Position numbers and translations under genes: made by a program
The notes under the pieces: generated by a model
Told to the model about the DNA's origin: nothing
The model's database searches: none
The model's input: only the letters and a program-made list of their open reading frames with translations
NCBI GenBank assembly: GCA_013180625.2
Contig: SNVD02011111.1
Location: forward strand, 62,001-126,000
Direction of reading: 5' to 3'
DNA length: 64,000 bases
DNA from: Boswellia sacra
Taxonomy: Eukaryota; Streptophyta; Magnoliopsida; Sapindales; Burseraceae
Shown here: piece by piece, positions 20,908 to 33,254 of the stretch
How the letters are laid out: each line of letters starts with the position of its first letter
How positions within the stretch are numbered: position 1 is the stretch's first letter

Positions 20908-22690
20908 TAAATAAAATAAAATTTTATTGAGAGGTTATGGCTTGGATTCGAAGAAAAACGAGTTGTCATTTTCGATAGATTCACTACATCATGTGTATTA
21001 GGAGAGTGAGTATTAGACTTCATGAGAGATCTATGTCTTAAACTTCTCCTATCTTATGCTCTTGCAGATGGACAGTGCTTATTTTTCTTTGCCATACTCT
21101 TTTTGTAATCTAAAACAAAGCGTGAACAAAAAATTAGTAAGCATGTGTTTTTCTTGATATGCATGTCTAAATATATATAAAAAATGCATAAAATTAAAAA
21201 AAATGAACTCGAGGTTCTGAACATCACCCTTTGACTTTTGACTAGTTTCAATTACCTCATGTTTGGTTTTTTACTTCTAACTTTTGTAAAAGTAGTAAAC
21301 TAAATTAAAATATGTGAAAATTATTTCTTATGTGTGCATAACTATGCAAACAACTGAACTGAATTTGTATTTATTTCAGAAAAATTGATGATATTTTTTA
21401 TGCTGGTTTTATTGTTGTATCGTACTTACTATACAATTAAAGAAAGCAATAGAAAAGAAGAGGCGGGCAAAGATGAATGGACAAATATTTGAATAAAAAA
21501 TATAATAAATCATCAACAAACATATGTTGGCTTTCTAATATATAAATATAACAAAAGAGAAGTGCTTACAAGGGTGAGGAATGAAGTTAGATGGCTACTG
21601 CAAACATGAAGAATAATGGAGATATGAAATATATGGTTCTTAAAAGAGATCTGTTTAAGAGTGATAAGGTGATTTTGTGATAGGGATAATTGAATTGGGT
21701 AAAGGATAAAGTTATCTTTTGATAAGACTTCATGTGCTAGAGTTAATATTGAATAAAGGATAACATTGTTGTTTGATAAAATTTTGTGTGTTAAGAGTAA
21801 TTGTTTGAATAAATTGAAATTGCTTTAATATGCATATGTGCCATACCAGTTAGAAGTTTTATTTTGATAAGGTTTCGTATACTGCTAGAGTAGTTTTGTA
21901 CGATTATGTTTTAGATGGTTTGAATAAAATATGATTAGTTTAATACAAAGGTGGGCCATATCAGTAGAATTTGTTTATTTTAATAAGGCTTTACAAGGGT
22001 AATTTCATGAATGAGACAAACTTTTCTTTTACTTTATTTAAAAATGTTTGGGCCCTATTAGTCAATGACCATGTTTGTATAAACAAGAGAGGTAACGTAA
22101 GTGAAGTGTAAAAAAATAAATGGATTTGAGCAAAATATGAAATTGTCTCTAAATTTAAGGAGGGCTCGAGTAAACTAAATTTGTTTTTCGTGCATAGTCA
22201 AATAGTACTTTTTATATTATATGAATATTTCATGAGTACTCATATTTTATTTATTATCTGTTACATATGTTTTAGAATTTGTGCTTCAATTATGTTTTAA
22301 GAGAGTATTAGTCTCCTATTACCTTATTCACTATATGTGGTAGTATTTTTCGGGGTTTCAGTCAGATTCGAAACCCCACCTAGAGGCTTTAATCAATTTT
22401 GTGTGTGTTTTAAAATCCCTTACCCATTTTTGCAAACCCTAATAACAGTATGAAATCGTACAGGATCGAAGTGGGGAGGTACAGAGACTAATCAGATATA
22501 TAGATTTCTCTAATCTATGTGTCTTTATTCGCCAATAACAAGTGACAAAGAGATCCCAAGAAACCCTTTATCCTACGTGTGATACGATTTTGTTCTTGTT
22601 TTTATTTTTTTTAAAAATCGAAAACCCCAGGTTAGAAATGATCGATTGACAACACAATCTCTGATCGAAAAACGGTCCACAAATCCCAAA
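20902..22690. other. AT-rich intergenic DNA, no gene seen
   Basis: No coding region with recognisable motifs. At about 21660-21990 there are degenerate repeats of a roughly 90-100 bp unit with TTGATAAGRYTT and TTGAATAAA blocks. The region 22340-22690 becomes less AT-rich and may be the body of the CACTA-type element ending at 23391. Confidence 0.45.
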
Positions 22691-22693
22691 TCC

Positions 22694-22786
22694 CAAATCA
22701 GATTCACAATCAAAATCGAAGGAGATAGATAGAGAATCTCAAATCAGATTCACAATCAAAATCGAAGGAGATAGATAGAGAAATCT
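22694..22786. repeat. 46-bp direct tandem duplication
   Basis: Two almost identical units start at 22694 and 22740 (CAAATCAGATTCACAATC ... GATAGATAGAGAA). Confidence 0.95.
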
Positions 22787-22835
22787 TACCGAAAAGAGAG
22801 AGCACCGAGAGATCTTCAAGGAGAAGGAAGCCGTG

Positions 22836-22925
22836 CGGACCTTGGTGGACAGAACGCTAACGGCTGCAGTTTTCTCGTGTCGATCGTGGTGGACAGAACG
22901 CGATTGCAGCTTTCTCGTGCAGCTT
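22836..22925. repeat. Second tandem duplication, about 46 bp
   Basis: Two units share GGTGGACAGAACGC, then a GCAGTTTTCTCGTG / GCAGCTTTCTCGTG block. Confidence 0.85.
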
Positions 22926-23235
22926 CGGTCGTATATATATAGCTTCAAAAAAAGACAGCAGGGGGAATTACAGAAGAACAAGACAAGATTTGAGTGGGAA
23001 ATCGGGAGGAAAATCGAGAGGGAAGACAGACTCGAGAGGCAGTGGGAGGACAGAATCGAGAGGGAAATCGACAGAAATTGCAAGAATTGCAAGAAGGATG
23101 AGGGAAAATTGCAAGCAGGAAGAGTTGGGATTTTTAGGGTTGTCGCGGGAAAGGCCGAAAAAGCAAGAGGAAAGGTTGATCGATTAGGTTTCCTTTTATA
23201 TTTTCTAATTTCTTTTATATTTTTTTAATTAATTA

Positions 23236-23391
23236 TATGTGTCACATATTCAATTTACGTCACAGCAGTTAGTCCATTTTTTGCTAGGTGTGACATATAT
23301 GTGTTTGACCGATTTCCAGGTTTACATATGTGTTATTCTCCTAGAAACCGACATAAAATTTGTGACACGAAAACACTATTTTCTTATAGTG
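23236..23391. mobile_element. Orphan CACTA-type right terminus
   Basis: The sequence ends CTATTTTCTTATAGTG, whose reverse complement CACTATAAGAAAATAG is a typical plant CACTA terminal repeat. Subterminal GTGACA/TGTCAC motifs recur (about 23240, 23290, 23362). No matching left end with a 3-bp duplication (TGG expected) was found, so the element is truncated or its left end has decayed. Confidence 0.4.
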
Positions 23392-23584
23392 TGGATTGAT
23401 CATATGGACTGCACATTTTATTGCAAAGTCCAAATGATCAAGGGGGCTAATGTTGATGGTCAATTTATTTGGTTTAGAGAAAATGGGAATAAGCCATTAA
23501 AGGGACTTAATTGTGGGCTTGTTATGTCAAGGTATTAAGGAAGTATAATAAATCCTATTATTGAAAATATTACAGTTGAAGCCC

Positions 23585-24095
23585 ACTTAGGGGTTTGAAT
23601 CTATAAAGAAATTTCAAATAATAAGGAGTGTAAATTGACTTGTTTGAATTTATTTTAGATATGATTACTATCTTTAAAGAATATAATCTTTTTTATATTA
23701 TCTTGATTTCTAATTTGAACTTTGAATAAAGTATCTAAAAAGATAATTATTATGGTTATTTATATTATTTTGAATTCAAACGTAGTAATTATTTAGCTTT
23801 TTCAAAAAGATATTATTTTCACAAAGGAATAATTATCTCCAAAGATAATTATTTTAAAAGATATTTTCTTTTAAATTTGAACGAGGTGTTTTTTTTTTTT
23901 ATATTTTAAAGTGATGGATAAAAGGTGATTTTGGAGGAGACGAAAAGAATAAACAAGGAAGGAAGGCTCTAACGGTGGCATCAAGAATTCTCTAGGATAA
24001 GTAAAGTCAATTCCATATTTCCGGCTCCCACACCACAATAACAACAAAAGTCCTTCTCGTTTTGATTATTTACTTATAATTCAGTCATTTCTTTG
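23585..24095 (+). repeat. Dispersed repeat, copy 1
   Basis: About 500 bp is homologous to 59178-59671, with shared blocks such as AAATAATAAG, GTAAATTGACTT, TTTGAATAAAGTATCTAAAAAG, GGTGGCATCAAGAATTCTC and CAATTCCATATTTCC. It contains an AATAAACAAGGAAGG stretch corresponding to TATAAATAAGGGAGG in copy 2. It may be an LTR, but I cannot find both ends. Confidence 0.75.
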
Positions 24096-25530
24096 GAGAT
24101 GCTTCTTTGATTAATCATCATTTTACAGGATTGTTAGTCATACAAGGCTACAACATAGTTCTGTCTGGAGAATGCCTATTTTTTATTAGTAAGTCCAAGA
24201 AGGTCCACAGAGATAAATTCAAGACTAAGATAACATAAACAGGTTAATATAAGTAAGAAAAGGGATCCAAGCCGCATTACGACACTCATTTGTGGGTTGT
24301 GGTGTGGAAGGTAAAGAATTTATGGTAAGGACCAATTACTTAAATATCAAAAGCTAAACTCACTTGGGGGATTTTAGCCCAATAAGGATATTATAAGTAA
24401 CTCGATCTGGTACAAAAACAAACCTAAACCCTTTTAAGCCCGATCCTAAGGTTAACCAGTTATCTAATATTATTAATTTCAAATATATTATTTATGAAGT
24501 CTTGCTTTTACAAAATTATTTATTTGATGAACATTATCTTTCTCTTATCTCTTTTAAAGAATAATTATCTTAAGCAATTATTTTTAAGATAATTGTATTT
24601 AAGTTATTTTATTTGAGTTATAAATTATCCTAAATAATTTTCTTTATGATAATTACTTTTATTTATAATTATCATTTTTTATAATAAATCTTATCATTTT
24701 ATCATTATCTTTTGTATTTCAAATATAATTATCTTAATTAATTTTTAAGATAATTACTTATATTTATGTTTTTTCAAATATTCAAATTATTGTTATTATA
24801 TTAGATTACCAACGTTATCTTTATGATAAATATTATTTTTTATAATTTTCTTTCATTATCTTTTATGATAATTCTAATTATCTTTTAAATTATTTGAATT
24901 ATTCTTTTAAGAAATTTTATCACCTTAACCTATAAATAGCCCATGGGAAAATCACAATGGAGGCCATGAACACAGAGCCCCAAACTCACTCCAAATTGAT
25001 TCAAAGCTCTCTCCCTTCATGCTATTACCTAAACACAATACTAATTTATCTAAACACTATTTTCCCCATTATTTGTCATAATTTTTGCTCCCACGCGACT
25101 GCTCTCAAGTGTGAGTTCTTTTTCGCTATTCTATCACAAGTTTCGATGCCATGCAAAGTTACAATGGGATTCTTTATTGGTATTATTGCCCTTGAAGAAT
25201 TGCAGGCACGACTCCTCGAACTCATAGAGTTAAAGCATTTCGTGGTGAAGTCTAATCTTAAGACTTATTCTTTATTGTAATTTCCTATCATTGTAAATTC
25301 TTTCCCATGAGACTAGTGTAAAAATGCACATCCCTCAGCAATATGATTAGTGCATGAACACATGAAAGAGTGTAATGTAAGTGTTTGTTTCAAAAAAGAT
25401 GAAAAAGAAATATTATAAGGAAATGAATGTGATTACAATTATATTTGAATATGTAACAAGTAGATTAGAATTTATAATAATCTATGAATGGTTCAATTCT
25501 TTGAAGGTGTTTAATTAAACTCTCATGCTG
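24096..25530. other. AT-rich region with LTR-like promoter and no recognisable gene
   Basis: The stretch 24470-24900 is dominated by AATTATCTT-like motifs. CTATAAATAGCCCATGG at 24930 looks like a TATA box, followed by a leader and an ATG at 24957 opening a 107-codon frame without recognised domains. TTGTAATTTCC at about 25278 resembles an LTR polyadenylation region. The whole could be an LTR, but no TG...CA pair or primer site was found. Confidence 0.35.
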
Positions 25531-25774
25531 CTCAAATAATTTGGTTTAGATAAGTATATAACTTAGGCAATTTTTTGCATGAATTGAATAGGTTAACGCA
25601 TATATTGTCAAATAAGCTTTTCTCTTCTTTTTCTAAATCTGCTTCTAAATGCCTCATTAGCTTATAGGCCAATTTTATATTTGCTTTTAATTTAAGATTT
25701 CCAAAGGATATGAACTCCGTTGAGTCTTTTTCCATCTGTGCTTTTTCTAAATTTGCTTTGCCTTCATTGGAAGA

Positions 25775-25900
25775 CACTACAAGAAGGCTGGCCTTATACT
25801 GCGCCCATTTGCGACGATTTTAAAAACCGAAGTAAATGGCCCACATGTAGAGTTTTTTACGACGGTTTTGAAACTGCCGTAAAAATGGCCGAAAAACCCC
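25775..25900 (+). repeat. Left TIR and subterminal repeats of the CACTA element
   Basis: CACTACAAGAAGG is followed by TTTGCGACGATTTT and TTTTACGACGGTTTTGAAACTGCCGTAAAA, which are variants of the right-end motif. Confidence 0.8.
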
Positions 25901-28900
25901 CCAAATTAATTATACCCTAACAGCAAGAATTTTGCATCCATTTCTTTTAATCTCCCTCTCATCTCTCTCACATTTTCTCCCTGCTTGAACCTTGTCTTCC
26001 CTATTTTGACCCCATTTCCTCTGTCGTGCTTCCCTGGTTTGGAGTTGCCTTTCTTTGCCAAGCTTTTTGCCTGTTGCGGAGTTGCGTTCTCTCCACCAAG
26101 CCGAGCATCAAGAGTAGGAGAGCGAGTCGACCAGCCAACTCTAACTCGACCAACTCCTCTATTGAGGAAGGTGAGTGTAATAATGTCCTATTGATGTTGC
26201 AGGGCGCCTGTAAGTAAGGCGTTAATGATGAATGTCCCTTGTTATAATGTCCCGGTGTCATTTTTTTTTTAAAGTTTCGTAAAATTAGTTTTAGAAATAT
26301 GAAGTTGAATTATCAAATGTGATATATGACTATATGAGAATCAGTTACTGTGACTGAATTATCAAATGTATAATTCTTCCCTGATCTCAGCACGAAGAGA
26401 ATTCAGTCCAGAATTTAACTACTCAGTTTTTTCTCTCTTCAGGCAAGCTCCTTCTCACCCTCCTTCTTATTATATTTGCTTGTTTTCATGATTTTTTTTG
26501 CTTAATTTTTGGGTGTTCAAGTATTTATCAAAAATTTATCTGGAATTTTATTATGCCTGAATTTCTTTTAATGGGTTTATTTCTTATTATTTACTGAATG
26601 AATTCAACGTGCTCTAGCTAGTTGTTTGTGTGGTAGCTGTAAAGACCTAATTCAGCTTCTTGTGCATGTATTTTTTTCCTTATTGTTTGGTGGCTGATTT
26701 GGTATTTAAATGAACCCAATTGGGGTAAGAAAGAAATTTACATAAGCCTAATAGTTATGTGTGTATTTTGTAAATTTATCCTCTGACAGAAATGACTTTT
26801 AGATATGTTGTAGGCTTGTATGAACATAATGAGTTTCTTGCGTGCAATTTCTTTTGCTCTTCTGAGCATAAAAAGCATGTTGTCCTGGCTATCACATGTC
26901 TTTTGCTCAATTTAATAGACCTGTGGGCCCTCGAATTTTGTACTCATAGCAACTTTTTTCTGATAGTTTAGGTCTAATTTGATGGTATTATCTGTTAGGG
27001 TATTGATGCGTGGCTTGTTTTAGATGATATAATTAGACTGAAAATGTAAAAGAAAAAGATTTTGTTATATTGAAGTTGTTAGGATTTACAGCTCTGGTTA
27101 TAAAATTCAAATTTCTTGTGCATTTTCCTTTGTTTTCTAATCTAAGAAGTGAAAACTGAAATGCTTCTTTAAAATTTTGAAGCAGGAATTATTGTGGGAG
27201 GCTGTGTAACGGAAGAGTTAATCATTTGGTCTTGCAAACATGGATCAAAGTACTTGACATTCCTTGCTCATTTGTCTTTGTTCACTTTTTCCATAATGGA
27301 TGCACGACATTTGACTGATTAATGTGAAGCAGCATAGCTGCGATGTATAATGCTTTGATACTTTTTTTTAACTATGAATTATAGATAGGTTTAACAGTTT
27401 TTACCTCGGCAGAGATCTTAATGGCTTTTGTTAATATAAGCTGGTATGAGGTACCATGTTCTGCTTCTGCATAAGAATGATTAAATTTAAAATTAAATAA
27501 AAATATCTAATTATGAAAATCATGGTAGTTTATGCAACAATTAGTGAGAAGTGTAAATGAAGACTTGTGATTCCAATGTTAAAAAGATTTTAACTGTTTA
27601 ATCAATTTCCATATTTCCAAGCCACCAACAGCTGGATGCTGTTTAATCAAATGTATAATCAGCTACTATATTTTTTTTCCTGTGGTCCTTTGTTTTTCCC
27701 CTTGTTTCTTCGGTCTAGTTTATTGCATACATATTCTAGTTAGTAGCGGGGTTTTGTGTTACAGGTTAACCACATAGAGGATTGCATTGATAGGAACTCC
27801 TTAATCCATATGCTCTTGATAGGGAAAAAATGCTTAAACTGGATTCATTAACATCTTTAAAAACTTATGGCTGTTAACTTTAATTTTGGAGTCTTTTTTA
27901 TCGTGACTCTCTTGACAGTAGGAAACAATCTTTGCAACACATTGTTGGTAACAATTAACAAATACAGGTTGAAAACTTGAAATTGGTAGAAAAAAGACTT
28001 TTATTATGACTTTTCTCCAATTTTAGTTAAGCCTTTTGTAGAATTAATTGGTACGCATAAATAACTTCCTCAACTTCATTGACATGACAACCTTTTTATG
28101 CAGTACTTGTCAGGTATTAATGGTTACATAAGAGAATGAATGAAACATTTAATTCTTTACCCCTAGGCATATATTTTTACTCCTTTCTTTTTTCTATTGT
28201 TGATAAGGTAACTTCCAACTACCAAAGCACTGATTAAATTGGCGTCTGAACCATTTCTATAGGAGTGCTACTTCCCCCTAACTATGCCTTTTTGCCTTAT
28301 TCTCAATTTCTGCTGCACATCCATGTTTGTTTCATTTCTGCTTCCATCTATCCTTTTATCTCTTATTCCACTTTGGTAGTTTCTTATAGGAAATTTTGGC
28401 AAAAACTATGGCTAGCTGAATCCATTCACTGAACATTTCCGCAATTTGATAGAAAGGTACTCTTAAAACATATGGGCATTGTGCATCTACATACAGTCAC
28501 CAAATTTTATAAAAAAGAATGCAAGTCTTAAGCAATAACTTACATGTTTTACTACATTCATCTACATACATGACTTGGAAATCATGCTTTGTCTTTAAAT
28601 TTTGTCCTTATGAATTGGAGCCATCAACTATGCATTTTCTTAAAGCAGCAATACCAAAAACTTCCCAGGTACCTCATCCCATTTCTTAATGCAAGAAGGA
28701 AATTGTGTTAATCATATTCTTTTTGAACTGTGCATAGAAATTTGCAATTGCAACCATTGCCTACGAGAAATAACAGAACAATAGATATGAGGCTTTCCCC
28801 TATAAATGATTCAGTGCATTTGTAACGTTTTTTAAGCCCTGCTTAACTTGTGCTTCCTATCGTTGCACTCAGAAATTGATTAGCATTTGTTTACTGTTTA

Positions 28901-29995
28901 GAAGATTCACTGTTTTGACAATTTCTAGGAAATATAGTTTTACGACGTTAGTCTGAGGAGTTCAAATTATTTGTATTATTTTCATGAATCTTGAAGATTT
29001 GGGGTTTCCAAACTATTTCATGAAGCACATTTATTATTATTGTGGTGCTTGAAAGTGAAGGCTTCTTAAATTCTCTTGTGTCATTCTCTTTGCAAAATCA
29101 AATTGCATTCTCAGCATCTTTTTTTTTTTTATGTACCCATTTAAATTGTTAATGAATCAAACTTTGCAAATTAGATAGATTTTCTTACTCTCTTGCACAT
29201 GGATGAATCACCTGATGGAAATTTGTTTCTATGAATCACCTACATATAAAGAGTTAATATTTTAAAATATATACACGAACTAAACGATTTGTTCATTGTT
29301 TTAGTTTTGCTCTTAAAACCTGTCATCCACAAAGGGTTGGCTGCCACTGGTACACGCACTCTCTCTTGGACACGTTTTATGTGCTTGTGTACCCATGCAT
29401 AGAGAGAAATATAATAACAGATGAAAAAGGTAGAAGAGAAGTGAATTGCTTTTTAGGAGTGTCCATGAAACATCTAAAAAAGGTCTTAAGTGATGGAAGT
29501 CAACAAACTGATTTTCACATGGGCAGAAGAGAGGCTGTTTCCATTTTGGTTGGCTTCAAGTCAAGTTCTTGTTATGAGTTTACTATTTTTCTTGTTCTTT
29601 GCAGCAGATCTTTGGCTCATGGTTGAGATTTAGAAAATCCAATGCCTTTCTTCTTTGTTAATGTTTGCTTTCAGGACATAAGAAAATAGGCCTGAGTAAC
29701 TTGTGGAAATAATTTAGCTTAAGGACCCAGTTATTGCCACTTTTGAGAGATTTGTCACAGGTGAATTTGCATTTTCAATTGCTCTATTTATCTTTTTTTT
29801 CTGTTATATCTAAATGCAGGTTGTGAACTGCTAATATTTTGCATCCATTAGTTATTCTATCCCACATTTCACCCTCACATATCACAATAAGCATGAGCAC
29901 GCAATGCACTGCTTGTATTCTTTCTTTGCTTCATTCTAGCTACAAGCCTAGGAAGCAAAGACCTACAATATCCATTAAACCAAAACTAACATAAG
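25901..29995. other. CACTA internal region upstream of the transposase gene; intron-like
   Basis: No domain is recognised. At 25940-26180 the sequence is pyrimidine-rich and then less AT-rich, ending in a good splice donor (GAAG then GTGAGTG at about 26168). After it, about 3.7 kb is T-rich and intron-like with possible small exons (for example near 27185-27240, after a GCAG). This looks like a long leader intron or captured host sequence. Confidence 0.4.
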
Positions 29996-29999
29996 CAAA

Positions 30000-30540
30000 T
30001 TGTCCAGCCCACGAAACCAAAAAAGGAAAGATAGCCCATTAAACTAAAAATTACTAAGTAGCCCATTAGACGCCAACCCACTAGATCAAAAAGAGACTAA
30101 GCAAGCCTAATCAGCCCACTAACATTAGCAAAATCGCTAGCCCAAGAAACCAAAGTAAATGAATGACACCAGCCCACTAAAAAAAAAAAGAACATTAGAA
30201 GCCCAAAAAATGCCACAAGGCAAAATGGGCAGCCCACTACACAAATAAAAAAAATTAGGCACCGGCCCAATTTATGAACAAAGAGAGACCCCACCATATA
30301 AGCAAATTGGGTAGCCTCCTAAACAAGTTAAAAAAGGAAGACCCCAGCCCACTAAATGAACAAAGAGCATAACAAAGAGCATACCACCTCAATAGAAGAC
30401 ATCAGTCCATTATACCCGAAAAGTTATTGACAACAGCCCATTATACAAAAAAATGAATGACACCATCCTAGCAAACTAAAAAACTATAGCAGCCAATAAA
30501 TATGCCACAACAAAAGCAAAATGGGCAGCCCACAAAATCC
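30000..30540 (+). promoter_or_regulatory. Array of about 12 AGCCCA-type motifs upstream of the transposase gene
   Basis: GCCCA, mostly as AGCCCA and often AGCCCACTAAA or AGCCCATTA, recurs about 12 times in 540 bp at irregular spacing, in A-rich sequence. Its complement TGGGCT fits the plant site II element (TGGGCY) bound by TCP factors. The transposase ATG follows 100 bp downstream. Confidence 0.5.
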
Positions 30541-30639
30541 AAAAAATATAAAGTTGTTTTATATGCATATGTTTAATATTACGACATATAACAAATGATG
30601 ATAACATGGTTTTCTATTTTTGTTTTTTTGTAGGTAACT

Positions 30640-32650
30640 ATGCCATCAAAGAAACATCGAGACATCTCAATGGAGAGTATAATACAAAGGAAAGCAGAAT
30701 CTCGACGATAATCGACATCTTTCCAAACTCAGACAAATAACAGAGAGCAAGGTATGTACATAAACAAGATTCCTTTACTAATTAACATTTAAAGTTGTTT
30801 TCTCATTTGTTTATTTGTTTTTAAGATGATGGTGGTACATCAAACGTTATAAAAGGTCGTGGATCAGCTCACACTATTCGTGAGTGGGGAACAGGGCAAA
30901 GGTTGCATGTAGAGTTTAACTCTCAGTGGCAACAATAAATGCAAACAAAGATAAATTAACCTCCCAACTTGGAATCATAGCAAAGAATGGCAACATGGCT
31001 CCACTTGTCTGTGGTGGCAAAACATGCCACACCATCTTTTAGATGATATTTGGAAAGAAGTAAAGGTGAGTAATTTATAAGAATTTCTTGGGTTAGAACA
31101 TATTTTTTTGAATCTATGTTAATATATTATAATTTGTTATTATAGGATAATACAGATTTTCCTGATGAGTATAGACTTCATTGTCTAGAAGTAGTTGGAA
31201 ATCTTTGGAAGGATTGGAAAGCTCGTGTCAAGAGAGAATATTACAAGAAATTTGATACAGATGAGACTCGGTCAGCTTTCACTCCTCCTAGAGTAAACCC
31301 CGACCAGTGGCCTATTCTTGTAGCTTATTAGGGGATAGAAGAAGCCAAAGTATATGTCTAACTCAATACATGATATATATACCCAAATAGTTATTTGTAT
31401 GTAGTAATAAATTCTATAATATGTAAACCTTTAAAATTGTTTGTATTATAGGAAGTTGCAGAGAAGAATAAGGTAAACCATGCACAACAGGTTGCACTTC
31501 ATCGAACAGGTAGTACATCCTTCGCCCAAAAACAAGAAGAGGTAAGTTTTGCATAACTATGTATATGTCTTTATCTGTATGCTATTTATTTATTAGTTAT
31601 GAAGATGTTGTATCTTATTAGCATTTGTTATTTCAATTTTGTGGGAGTCGATCTTTCTATTATGTTACTATTGTATTGCTAAGAAATGGGATGTGTTTAT
31701 TTTTTATGATGTTTTTGGTAAGTAACTTCACTTTTTAAGTCCTTGTAAATGATAATAAAGCTTTATATTAGTTGTTTCCTTTTTTTTTTTTTGGTTAGAT
31801 GATAAGAAATGGCGAACCAATTGATCGTATTAGTGTCTTCATCAAACCAGAATAAAAAGTAATGGGGAAATAGGTGATGATGAAAGTGCAGAAATAATTG
31901 TAAGTTTTTTATTTTTTTGAACCTATCTATTCATCTACTATGTATGAATTTATCTTATTGTTTTATCTTTCTTTAACTTGTTATTTGTTTTGATAATGTT
32001 GTACAGTCAATTTAATGACGGTTTGTCTCAATTTACACAAGAGCAACAAACTCAACAAGTGAGAGAAGAGGTATTTGGCAACATAATAGGACCTGATCAT
32101 CGTGGCTATGCTCGGACATACGGTCATGGTCCATCTCCAATTGACATTCACGGATGCAGCAGCTCATCTGATAATCAATTGAGGGAACAGTTTAGTGCCT
32201 TACAACAAGCACACAACTTGAATTAACAACACAATTACTTGAAGGAAGAACACAACAAGTTGAAGATGACGCATGCTGAAGTCCTTTCCTTTCTACAAGA
32301 GACGTTTCCAGAATTTGCACAGCGGCGTGCAAATATATCGGTATTCACATATTTTCTTACAAGTTAAAAGTTTCAGATGATTTATACTTTAACTTGCATT
32401 TGATATTCTTTGTTTTAAATAGGTTCTAGATGCTTCAAGTGGACACCAAAGTCGTTTTCAACCTGATAGTCATGGAGCAAATGATGTCACACATGATACA
32501 TCAGATCAAGAACATGAGTACGTATAAACAATCTTATTTGTTCCAATTAAACAATCTTATTAAATGAATATTATCTAAGTTACAAATTTATTCTTGCAGG
32601 TAAGTGCAAGTTTTGTGGTTTGCACTTATGTGGAGGTTGATGAACTATTA
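30640..32650 (+). pseudogene. CACTA transposase gene of the plant En/Spm (Transposase_24, PF03004) type, decayed
   Basis: Likely exons with GT/AG borders are 30640-30751, 30826-31065, 31146-31349, 31452-31541, 31799-31899, 32007-32340, 32423-32517 and a short last one near 32600-32650. The family signature is clear: an LGIIAKNG stretch in exon 2, GNLWKDWKARVKREYYKKF in exon 3, then RVNPDQWP and a QVALHRTGSTSFA stretch in exon 4, and GPDHRGYARTYGHGPSP in exon 6. These proteins bind the subterminal repeats and assist transposition in the nucleus. Stops lie in exons 1, 2, 3, 5 and 6 (for example Trp to stop after ILVAY). The N-terminal exon starts MPSKKHR. It is not functional as read, but exon structure is well kept. 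Confidence 0.82.
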
Positions 32651-32904
32651 GAGATGTTGTTTAATTATTTGCTTATTAGTTGTTAAACAGTGTGAATTAT
32701 GATAGAGTTAAATTTGATTTGTTTGTTACAATATGTTTAAAACCATTTAAATGAGATGCTTTCATATTTCGTTTGTTCTTATATTTATATTGAATGCATA
32801 TAATTATTGAAATGTTATACAATAATATTTTTTTAGACATGTGAACTCAATTTGTAAACAGCAGACAGGGATCAAATGAAAAACATATGTGAAAAAAAAA
32901 TAAA

Positions 32905-33254
32905 AAGGTTTTTTACGACTGTTTTGCAACCGCTGCAAATAAATATGGTAGCCAACATATACGACGATCAAGTGCTCGACACAAAAATTTTTTTTACGGC
33001 AGTTTTAGTTTTCGTCGCAAAAAATCTATTTGCGGTGGTTCATAAACCGCCGTAAAAGGGTGTCACAAGAGCTAAATTAATTTCGTAGAACCTTTTCCGA
33101 CGAACATTTAAACCGTCGTATAAAGTTATTTGCGGCAGACAAGAACCGTCGTAAAAGCTTTTACTGTGGTTGCTTTTATGGTGAACAGTAACCACTACAA
33201 AAACCCTTTTGCGGTGGTTTTTGTCCGCCGTAAATTGTCCTTTCTGTTGTAGTG
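32905..33254 (+). repeat. Right TIR and subterminal hairpin repeats of the CACTA element
   Basis: Several motifs, TTTGCGGTGGTT..AACCGCCGTAAA, TTTGCGGCAG..ACCGTCGTAAAA and TTTTGCGGTGG..CCGCCGTAAA, each form short hairpins and are spaced about 50-70 bp up to the TIR. Confidence 0.85.

Larger units (their letters stand above)
25775..33254 (+). mobile_element. CACTA (En/Spm) DNA transposon, 7480 bp, TSD AGA
   Basis: The left end is CACTACAAGAAGG and the inverse of the right end is CACTACAACAGAAAGG. AGA flanks both sides (25772-25774 and 33255-33257), the 3-bp duplication of CACTA elements. Both subterminal regions carry repeated hairpin-forming motifs of the TTTGCGGTGG..CCGCCGTAAA kind. The only recognisable gene is a decayed transposase-type gene (30640-32650). 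The large catalytic TNPD-type transposase is not seen, so the element is non-autonomous now. Confidence 0.92.

Noticed and set aside
22329..22360. CACTATATG as a possible left end for the CACTA-type terminus at 23391
   Set aside because: The 3-bp flanks (ATT left, TGG right) do not match, and the following bases do not form an inverted repeat with the right end beyond CACTAT.
22833..23228. 131-codon plus-strand frame rich in Arg, Glu and Lys
   Set aside because: It overlaps two tandem duplications and purine-rich DNA, has no domain, and probably lies within a CACTA-type element interior or leader.
24957..25280. 107-codon frame after a TATA-like box
   Set aside because: The composition is not protein-like and the position fits an LTR leader. 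I describe the region but do not call a gene.
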